From Glaciimonas sp. CA11.2 (GTDB lineage: Bacteria > Pseudomonadota > Gammaproteobacteria > Burkholderiales > Burkholderiaceae_D): DNA of 64,000 nucleotides. Made by a program: the position numbers and the translations under genes. How positions within the stretch are numbered: the first letter of the stretch is position 1; each line of letters starts with the position of its first letter. Below the pieces are notes generated by a model. The model did not search any database, was not told where the DNA came from, and saw only the letters and a list, made by a program, of their open reading frames with translations. Shown piece by piece: positions 58,117 to 64,000 of this stretch. Location of the stretch: positions 310,001 through 374,000 of the forward strand of contig NZ_JAVIWL010000001.1 of the NCBI RefSeq assembly GCF_034314045.1, given 5' to 3'.

Positions 58117-58430
58117 GAATTAATTATAATTTAAAAAACAGGGATACAAGGTGAAGAATGCAAAAACCACACGACATAACCGCTGGATGCGGAAAAAATC
58201 GAGGCAAGGACGGCTATTTATTCTAGAGCAAGCTGCAATTTTTCGTGTCCAGGATTACTCTTATACGCTGAAAATTGTTGAAACACTCCTACTTGGTAAG
58301 TGTATGGTACGTACCAACTTGCCAACACACCGAGATCATCCTTGAAACACTACGATTGGCGTAGAGGAGACCGCCACCTTGACTACGTAAGGTGATCCCT
58401 ATCTGAAACTAGTTTCGAAATGTAGCTCCC
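58117..58430. other. Gene-free gap with a 12-bp palindrome
   Basis: No gene is supported in this 314-base gap. TGGTACGTACCA at 58305-58316 is a perfect palindrome, flanked by AAGT and ACTT-like arms. It could be a dimeric regulator site for the copper operon. It also marks the border between copper block and cassette copy B. Confidence 0.5.
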
Positions 58431-59489
58431 TCAATGCCGATGCCGATGATGCAAGTCTGGAAAATGGGCATGTGTGTGCACCAACGCTTGCTGCTGATGG
58501 GCGTGGTTATGCGGTTCTTTGCCGTCCCATGGAAAGTCATGTGCGTGTTGATGATGGATATCATGGTAATGCATGTGGGAATGAGAATGTGGCATCGGCA
58601 AATGGGCATGCTCATGCGCATGCCTTTCCGTCACGTGCAACCAGATGCCAATCCCCATCAACGCCGCACTCATCCAAAATACGTTACCGGGAACTTCACC
58701 AAGAATGAATAGTGACATGATCGCGCCCACAAACGGTGCGGCAGAAAAATAAGCACCGGTCCGGGCCGAGCCGAGATGCCTCAATGCCAGTACAAACATC
58801 ACTAGACTGAGGCCGTAACCGCAGAAACCGACAATTCCGGCACTCAATACAGTACGACCTTCCGGCACAGAATAACCCATAGCCAGCGCAATCGACAGAT
58901 TCACCAGTCCTGCCACCAGACCTTTCATTCCAGCTACTTGCACGGCATCGCTTCCTGATACTTTTCGGGTCAGATTATTGTCGATGGCCCAACATATACA
59001 CGCGGCAATGATAGCCAGCGCTCCCCAAGGCGTGCCTAGCTCCTTGGTCTGCTCCCCTGACAGAAAAATACCCGCCAATACAATGAAAATCATTCCCATG
59101 AATATACGGCGGTCGAAATTTTCACGAAAAACAAACCAGGCTAGTAAGGCGGTTAATACGCCTTCCATATTGAGCAATAACGAGGCAGACGAAGCCGGAA
59201 CATGCATCAAACCAACCAGCAATAATACCGGCCCGGCAACACCACCGAATAGGATTGCCCCAGCTAACCACGGGAGATCGCGGCCCGTGAGGCCGTCAGT
59301 TCGTTTTTTCTTGTCGTAAGTCGCGATGGTACGTATCGCATACCATGCGAGCAGACCAACCCCGCTCCCAAGGTAAAGCAGTCCTGCAGCCATGACCGGT
59401 GCCATTTGACCCACAAGCAACTTGGAAAATGGGGTACTGGCACCAAACAACGCCGCCGCTAACAGCGCGTAAATAACGCCTTTATGCAT
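58431..59489 (-). CDS. EamA/DMT-family transporter with His-rich tail (copy B)
   Basis: A 352-aa inner-membrane protein with about ten helices in two EamA repeats (start HKGVIYALLAAALFGASTPFSK). After the last helix (about 285) comes a cytoplasmic or periplasmic tail of about 65 residues with roughly one His in three (HAHEHAHLPMPHSHSHMHYH and onward). Such tails usually bind Ni, Co or Zn. Context with dmeR suggests metal export. A truncated remnant of a paralogue lies at 51349. Confidence 0.88.
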   Translation of the reverse strand: MHKGVIYALLAAALFGASTPFSKLLVGQMAPVMAAGLLYLGSGVGLLAWYAIRTIATYDKKKRTDGLTGRDLPWLAGAILFGGVAGPVLLLVGLMHVPASSASLLLNMEGVLTALLAWFVFRENFDRRIFMGMIFIVLAGIFLSGEQTKELGTPWGALAIIAACICWAIDNNLTRKVSGSDAVQVAGMKGLVAGLVNLSIALAMGYSVPEGRTVLSAGIVGFCGYGLSLVMFVLALRHLGSARTGAYFSAAPFVGAIMSLFILGEVPGNVFWMSAALMGIGIWLHVTERHAHEHAHLPMPHSHSHMHYHDIHHQHAHDFPWDGKEPHNHAHQQQALVHTHAHFPDLHHRHRH

Positions 59490-59557
59490 GATGGATCCAT
59501 TGTCTAACTAATATAGTTTAAACCCAATTTTGCGTTGGGAAATAAATCCCACAACCA

Positions 59558-59764
59558 TCAGCCAATCGTTGATTCGGGTGATGACTCGGCTCCGCTGGGC
59601 AATTTTGCTTCTCTTCTTCGACGGTCATTAATTATTTGATGACGTCGGTTATCTTTCATCTTTTTCCACTCCTTACACTCGTCGCGTGTGCGCAGGCAGG
59701 CAATGCAGAAACCAGATTTTCCCTCAAATTTACAGATATCAATACAAGGTGAACTCCCACTCAT
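59558..59764 (-). CDS. DUF1289 family protein, copy B (68 aa)
   Basis: Paralogue of 51501, with CIDICKF and CIACLRTRDECKEWKKM. Copy B has four extra C-terminal residues. It is intact despite the loss of dmeF in front of it, which argues that DUF1289 has a use of its own. eamA begins 68 bases downstream. Confidence 0.85.
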   Translation of the reverse strand: MSGSSPCIDICKFEGKSGFCIACLRTRDECKEWKKMKDNRRHQIINDRRRREAKLPSGAESSPESTIG

Positions 59765-60035
59765 ATCTTAGGTGCGAACCCTGTGACCTGCCGCCATAGA
59801 TGCTGGCAGAACGATGGACCATGCGCTGACTCCTGCGTCACTAATGACACTACAGCGCCAACATAGGCAAGGCTAAAACGTCGAGCTGATGAACGCCGAT
59901 AACGTCGGCCTATATCATGGCACTGCAAAGCAAGATCACAACCGCGCTTTTGCGCGCGCTCTTTGTCGTGATCTTCCCCTAAAAAAAGTGATGATGATCA
60001 ATTTCAAATGGAGCACCGTATGGTTTATTCATCAT
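59765..60035 (-). pseudogene. dmeF: Remnant of dmeF (copy B), internally deleted
   Basis: From ATGATG at 60035-60030 the reverse strand reads MMNKPYGAPFEIDHHHFF and then stops. The intact copy has MINKLYDTPFEVDHHHVF. A lost base in the T-run shifts the frame, but homology goes on at DNA level for about 80 more bases. After a deletion of about 1 kb, DNA homologous to the dmeF 3' end resumes, up to DUF1289 copy B. The product is non-functional. Confidence 0.88.
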
Positions 60036-60039
60036 AGAT

Positions 60040-60321
60040 TTACTTAAAATAACTATGAACAACTTCAATCAGTTGCTCCTTTGCATCACCCTGCACGCCA
60101 TCATGTGGATGAGGATCGGCATCGACCAAGTGAGTACGAATATGATCCTCCAATACCACAGCGAGCAAGCCGTTCATAGCACCTCGGCAACTGGTAATTT
60201 GCTGCAATACAGTGATGCAGTCACTTTCCTCGCTCAAGGCGCGCTCAATCGCATCAATTTGTCCTCGAATGCGACGCACACGGTTTAAAAGTTTCTGTTT
60301 GTCGCGGATGGTGTGGCCCAT
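60040..60321 (-). CDS. dmeR: DmeR/RcnR-type repressor (copy B)
   Basis: A 93-aa near-twin of the protein at 52983, differing at only a few residues in the C-terminal third (for example PHPHDGV for PHSHDGA). His3, Cys35, His60 and His64 are all kept. Its target dmeF is broken, so it may now control eamA/DUF1289 copy B, or repress copy A in trans. Confidence 0.92.
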   Translation of the reverse strand: MGHTIRDKQKLLNRVRRIRGQIDAIERALSEESDCITVLQQITSCRGAMNGLLAVVLEDHIRTHLVDADPHPHDGVQGDAKEQLIEVVHSYFK

Positions 60322-60335
60322 ATTTTCCCCTTAAT

Positions 60336-60360
60336 AAATAGGATGGGGGACTATATCATA
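60336..60360 (-). promoter_or_regulatory. Candidate DmeR operator/promoter, copy B
   Basis: Same 25-base block as at 53279 with one mismatch: the C-tract is five long here and four in copy A. Just upstream of dmeR copy B. Confidence 0.6.
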
Positions 60361-60395
60361 AGAACGAAAATCGAAAGACGGAGTTGTGAAGCGTG

Positions 60396-60536
60396 ATGCG
60401 CTCTTTAAAATGTGCAGTTTGTTCACATTACAACGGCAGGTCCGAGTGGCTGACGATTGGTTCGCGCATGCGCTATCAGTGCAACACAAAGACGACCTGC
60501 TCGGTGAGAAAAGGCTGGTACATTAAACAGAACTAG
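60396..60536 (+). CDS. Small zinc-finger-like protein (46 aa)
   Basis: A short plus-strand frame opposite to all neighbours: MRSLKCAVCSHYNGRSEW, then RYQCNTKTTC and a basic end. Four Cys as C-x2-C and C-x5-C (6, 9, 29, 35) suggest a zinc site. The spacing and the RYQC element resemble Ogr/Delta-type phage zinc fingers, which have C-x2-C and C-x4-C. GGAG lies about 12 bases upstream. It may be real or a phage relic. Confidence 0.5.
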   Translation: MRSLKCAVCSHYNGRSEWLTIGSRMRYQCNTKTTCSVRKGWYIKQN

Positions 60537-60557
60537 GTACTCAGCCCTTTGACCACC

Positions 60558-60938
60558 TTAGTTCACAGCGGTTACGACATACTTCGCGTCCTGTTTGGTA
60601 AAGTCGATCGTCACTTTTTTGTCGACAGAAAGTTTGTCGAAGAACATCTTGTCTTTCACCGAGAAAGTCATTGTCATTGCTGGCCAATTCAAACTTTTCA
60701 CCGGTCCGTGTGCCAACGTCACTGTGCCCTTGGTCGGATCAACTGCCTTCACCGTACCAGTCGCCTTGTGGCTGGTTGCTTTGACGCTGGAATCGGAACC
60801 CATTTTATCCATAGGCATGGTCTTCATGTCCATGGTCTTCATGTTCATGTCCATGTCCTTCATACCACCAGATTGCGCCGTGGCCAAGGCGGATGCAGAT
60901 AACGTCATCATCAGGGCCAGCGTTACGATAGATTTCAT
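60558..60938 (-). CDS. cusF: CusF-like periplasmic copper chaperone with Met-rich arm
   Basis: A 126-aa periplasmic copper chaperone. A signal peptide ends near residue 21, followed by a Met/Asp/Lys arm (MKDMDMNMKTMDMKTMPMDK), then the CusF domain with HGPVKSLNWPAMTM: His77, Trp85, Met88 and Met90 match E. coli His36, Trp44, Met47 and Met49. It follows the CusA gene and is likely in the same operon. Confidence 0.92.
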   Translation of the reverse strand: MKSIVTLALMMTLSASALATAQSGGMKDMDMNMKTMDMKTMPMDKMGSDSSVKATSHKATGTVKAVDPTKGTVTLAHGPVKSLNWPAMTMTFSVKDKMFFDKLSVDKKVTIDFTKQDAKYVVTAVN

Positions 60939-61095
60939 ATTTATTTCCTTATTAAGTTAAGAGAGATGATTTAAAACTGACTGCCTCCATCCATTCAACG
61001 AACATGGTGCGGATGGCGGGCATCTGATACTTCACACACAATTGCTGCTACTTCTTGGTCGTCTCAATGGCGACCATAAAACGTGCTATTCAGGC

Positions 61096-61122
61096 CCTAT
61101 GCTTCTACCTCTATGCTTCTAC
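61096..61122. repeat. Short tandem repeat at the cusA stop
   Basis: CTATGCTTCTAC occurs at 61097 and again at 61111, the latter containing the cusA stop codon. A small 14-base duplication with no expected effect on the protein. Confidence 0.6.
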
Positions 61123-64000
61123 TTTTAAGGTTGTGCTCGCAATAGCCATGCTGGCGGCGATTCGACTCCGTCGCAGCTGACGCCGCCGTAACAGCAAATA
61201 GACCGCAGGCACGACAAACATTGATAGCAACGGTGCCGTAATCATTCCACCCACCATCGGTGCCGCGATGCGCTGCATGACTTCCGATCCAGTGCCAGTG
61301 CCCAGCATAATCGGCACTAGCCCAGCGATGATGACCGCGACCGTCATCGCCTTGGGGCGGACCCGTAACACTGCACCCTCCCGAATCGCATCGATCAAAT
61401 CTGCCTCACTATCCTTGCCGTTAGCCAGGCGCTGTTCCCAGGCGTGTTTCAGGTAAAGCAACATAATCACCCCGAACTCGGCGGAGACGCCCGCCAATGC
61501 GATGAAACCGACGCCGCCAGCGACCGACAGGTGATAGTCGAGCAGCCATAACAGCCAGATACCGCCCGCCAGCGCAAACGGCAGCGTCCCCATAATCAAG
61601 GCCGCTTCGTCGAAACGCTGGAAGGTCAGATACAGCAGGACGAAGATAATCAGCAAGGTGGCCGGAACGACAACTTTGAGTTTGGCGGTGGCACGTTCCA
61701 GATACTCGAATTGTCCAGACCATGCAACAGAGTAGCCAGCCGGTAATGCGACTTCTTTGGCGACGGCTTGCTGCATATCGCGTACGGTGGAGCTTAGGTC
61801 GCGGTCCCGAATATCAACATAGACCCAGCCCGACAACCGTGCATTTTCACTTTTCAGCATCGGCGGGCCATCGTTAATGCGAATGGCAGCGACATCACCC
61901 AGTTGAATCTGCGCGCCGCGATCGGTCAAGACTGGTAACTGGCGTAGCTTTTCGATAGAGTCTCGCACCTCGCGCGGATAACGCACATTGATCGGGAAGC
62001 GCTGCAAGCCCTCAATGGTTTCACCAATGTTGTCGCCGCCAATCGCCGTGGAGACGATGCTTTGCACATCAGCGATATTTAAACCATAGCGCGCGGCCGT
62101 ATCGCGATTGATGTCAACATCGATATAGCGGCCGCCGTTCAAACGCTCAGCCAGCGCCGACGACACACCGGGTACGTGCTTGACAGCATGTTCGATGGCT
62201 TGCGTAATACGGTCAATTTCCAGCAAGCTGGCCCCCGCAACCTTGATACCGACCGGACTTTTTATACCTGTTGCCAGCATGTCGATCCGGTTGCGAATCG
62301 GTGGAACCCAGATGTTAGACAGCCCAGGGACCTTGACTATGCGGTCGAGTTCCTGAATCAGCTTGTCCGGCGTCATGCCGGGTCGCCATTGAGTGTGCGG
62401 CTTGAACTGAACGATGGTTTCAAACATTTCCAGCGGCGCCGGATCAGTGGCGCTCTCGGCTCTCCCTGCTTTACCAAACACGGTCTGAACCTCTGGTACG
62501 GTTTTAATCAGACGATCAGTCTGTTGTAGCAACTGTGACACCTTGCCCGCTGACAGGCCCGGCAATGCAGATGGCATGTACAGCACATCTCCTTCATCCA
62601 GCGGTGGCATAAATTCAGCGCCAAGATGCCGCATCGGCCAGATCGTTACGATCACCACCAACGCTGCACCCAGCAAGGTTAGCTTCGGAAACCGCAGCAC
62701 GATATCAAGCAACGGGCGGTACAACGCGATCAGAAAGCGATTGAGCGGATTTTTTTGCTCTTCCGGTATCCGACCGCGTATCAAGTAACCCATCAAGACA
62801 GGAATCAACGTCACGGCCAAACCGGCCGCCGCAGCCATCGCATACGTTTTGGTAAAGGCCAGAGGCGCGAATAACCGCCCTTCCTGCGCTTCCAGCGTGA
62901 ACACCGGAATAAAAGAAAGTACGATGATCAACAGCGAAAAGAATAGCGCTGGACCAACCTCGGCGGCGGCGTCGCCGATAACGCGCCAGTGGTCGTTGCC
63001 TTTTAATTTTGTTCCGGGATGGGCGTGGTTCCAGGCTTCGATATGTTTGTGCGCATTCTCGATCATCACCACCGCCGCATCGACCATGGCACCGACGGCG
63101 ATAGCGATACCACCCAGCGACATGATATTGGCGTTAACACCCTGGTAATACATGACAATAAAAGCGATCAGGATACCGATCGGAAGCGTGATGATGGCAA
63201 CAAGTGCCGAACGCAGGTGAAACAGAAAGATCGCGCAGACCACAGCGACGACGATGAATTCCTCGATCAATTTGTCTTTCAAATTGGTGACCGCGCGTTT
63301 GATCAGGTTCGACCGGTCATAGGTCGGGACGATCTCGACGCCGGGCGGCAGACTGGCTTTCAATATCGCCAGCTTCGCCTTCACGGCAGCGATGGTATCC
63401 AGTGCGTTCTTCCCAGAACGCATAATGATCACGCCACCAGCGACTTCACCTTCACCATTTAGTTCGGCAATCCCGCGCCGCATTTCTGGACCAATCTGAA
63501 TCCGCGCTACGTCAGCCAACCGCACTGATACACCCGCCTCGGTGGTCATTAAAGGAATTTTGCGGAAATCGTCCAGCGACTTCAGATAACCCGATGCGCG
63601 CACCATGTAGTCTGCTTCCCCCAGTTCCAGCACCGAGCCGCCAGTTTCCTGATTCGCTTTCTGCACCGCCTCGATAATCTTGCCTTGCGGGATGTTGTAA
63701 GCGCGCATCTTTTCAGGATCGAGCACAATCTGGTACTGCCTTACCATGCCGCCAATGCTGGCGACTTCAGAGACATTCGGTATTGTTTTCAACTCGTATT
63801 TGAGAAACCAATCCTGTAAGGCTCGCAACTGCGACAGATCATTCTTACCGCTGCGATCCACCAACGCATATTCGTAGATCCAGCCGACACCGGTCGCGTC
63901 CGGCCCGAGCGCGGTTTTGGCTTGCGGCGGAAGGCGCGACTGGACCTGGTTCAAATATTCCAGCACGCGCGAGCGCGCCCAGTAAGGGTCGGTGCCATCT
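61111..64000 (-). CDS. cusA: CusA-type Cu(I)/Ag(I) RND efflux pump (5' end outside window)
   Basis: C-terminal 960 or so residues of a heavy-metal RND pump. The frame is open to the window edge ([23 protein letters not shown]). Helix 4 has [22 protein letters not shown], the CusA/SilA-type motif for monovalent metals, unlike the CzcA-type pump at 10213. The [12 protein letters not shown] segment and C-terminal RPKAMTV are typical. cusB and the N-terminus should lie beyond 64000. Confidence 0.93.
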   Translation of the reverse strand, partial: DGTDPYWARSRVLEYLNQVQSRLPPQAKTALGPDATGVGWIYEYALVDRSGKNDLSQLRALQDWFLKYELKTIPNVSEVASIGGMVRQYQIVLDPEKMRAYNIPQGKIIEAVQKANQETGGSVLELGEADYMVRASGYLKSLDDFRKIPLMTTEAGVSVRLADVARIQIGPEMRRGIAELNGEGEVAGGVIIMRSGKNALDTIAAVKAKLAILKASLPPGVEIVPTYDRSNLIKRAVTNLKDKLIEEFIVVAVVCAIFLFHLRSALVAIITLPIGILIAFIVMYYQGVNANIMSLGGIAIAVGAMVDAAVVMIENAHKHIEAWNHAHPGTKLKGNDHWRVIGDAAAEVGPALFFSLLIIVLSFIPVFTLEAQEGRLFAPLAFTKTYAMAAAAGLAVTLIPVLMGYLIRGRIPEEQKNPLNRFLIALYRPLLDIVLRFPKLTLLGAALVVIVTIWPMRHLGAEFMPPLDEGDVLYMPSALPGLSAGKVSQLLQQTDRLIKTVPEVQTVFGKAGRAESATDPAPLEMFETIVQFKPHTQWRPGMTPDKLIQELDRIVKVPGLSNIWVPPIRNRIDMLATGIKSPVGIKVAGASLLEIDRITQAIEHAVKHVPGVSSALAERLNGGRYIDVDINRDTAARYGLNIADVQSIVSTAIGGDNIGETIEGLQRFPINVRYPREVRDSIEKLRQLPVLTDRGAQIQLGDVAAIRINDGPPMLKSENARLSGWVYVDIRDRDLSSTVRDMQQAVAKEVALPAGYSVAWSGQFEYLERATAKLKVVVPATLLIIFVLLYLTFQRFDEAALIMGTLPFALAGGIWLLWLLDYHLSVAGGVGFIALAGVSAEFGVIMLLYLKHAWEQRLANGKDSEADLIDAIREGAVLRVRPKAMTVAVIIAGLVPIMLGTGTGSEVMQRIAAPMVGGMITAPLLSMFVVPAVYLLLRRRQLRRSRIAASMAIASTTLKVEA

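Noticed and set aside
58151..58345. 64-codon plus-strand open frame in the gap before eamA
   Set aside because: Highly basic, low-complexity translation with no motif. It includes the palindrome and is more likely non-coding.
51300..60400. Insertion sequence or transposon carrying the metal genes
   Set aside because: I looked for transposase frames and terminal repeats at the cassette borders and found none. Direct duplication explains the layout without one.

Overview
The window looks like a chromosomal segment of a betaproteobacterium of the order Burkholderiales, most probably family Oxalobacteraceae. Three things suggest this: the ihfA-pheT-pheS-rplT-rpmI-infC-thrS order with an N-terminally extended IhfA, a glucokinase fused to an RpiR/HexR regulator, and the style of the porin and multicopper oxidase. 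Base composition is visibly moderate, lower than typical Burkholderia. Genus is inference only. I see no rRNA, CRISPR array, prophage or insertion sequence.

Region 1 (1-8.4 kb, minus strand) is the translation and nucleoid block: thrS, infC, rpmI, rplT, pheS, pheT, ihfA and a MerR-like gene cut by the window edge. Two control features stand out. infC appears to start at AUA. thrS is preceded by a 13-codon Thr-rich leader peptide and an intrinsic terminator, the layout of a ribosome-mediated attenuator.

Region 2 (8.6-17.5 kb, minus) holds a tripartite RND efflux system (adaptor, heavy-metal-type pump, outer-membrane channel), a secreted DUF2846-like protein and an OmpR/TctE-type two-component system. 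Four 11-bp phased repeats lie in front of the efflux genes and are good candidate response-regulator sites.

Region 3 (18-31 kb) is mixed housekeeping: small membrane and hypothetical proteins, tRNA-Val(GAC) with an odd C33, dnaQ, rnhA, a methyltransferase whose start codon overlaps that of divergent gloB, a MltD-like lytic transglycosylase, fabI, an RhlE-like helicase with a long leader, and a four-gene osmoprotectant ABC transporter.

Region 4 (31.7-51.1 kb) is a glucose / Entner-Doudoroff island: eda, edd, pgi, two zwf genes, hexR, an AGE-family sugar isomerase, a porin, a Glk-HexR fusion and a glucose-type ABC transporter (gtsABCD-like). Six sequences resembling the HexR operator (TGTARTWWWAYTACA) lie in the control regions, so the island is probably one HexR regulon. 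No 6-phosphogluconolactonase gene is present.

Region 5 (51.3-64 kb, almost all minus) is metal resistance. A copper block (CusF-like proteins, cupredoxin, multicopper oxidase, TolC-type channel, Met-rich and Cys/His-rich periplasmic proteins, CusA) is interleaved with two copies of a four-gene Ni/Co-type cassette: dmeR, dmeF, a DUF1289 gene and an EamA-family transporter with a His-rich tail. Copy A kept dmeF and lost eamA. Copy B kept eamA and lost dmeF. Both kept dmeR and DUF1289. This reciprocal decay is the most distinctive structural feature of the window.
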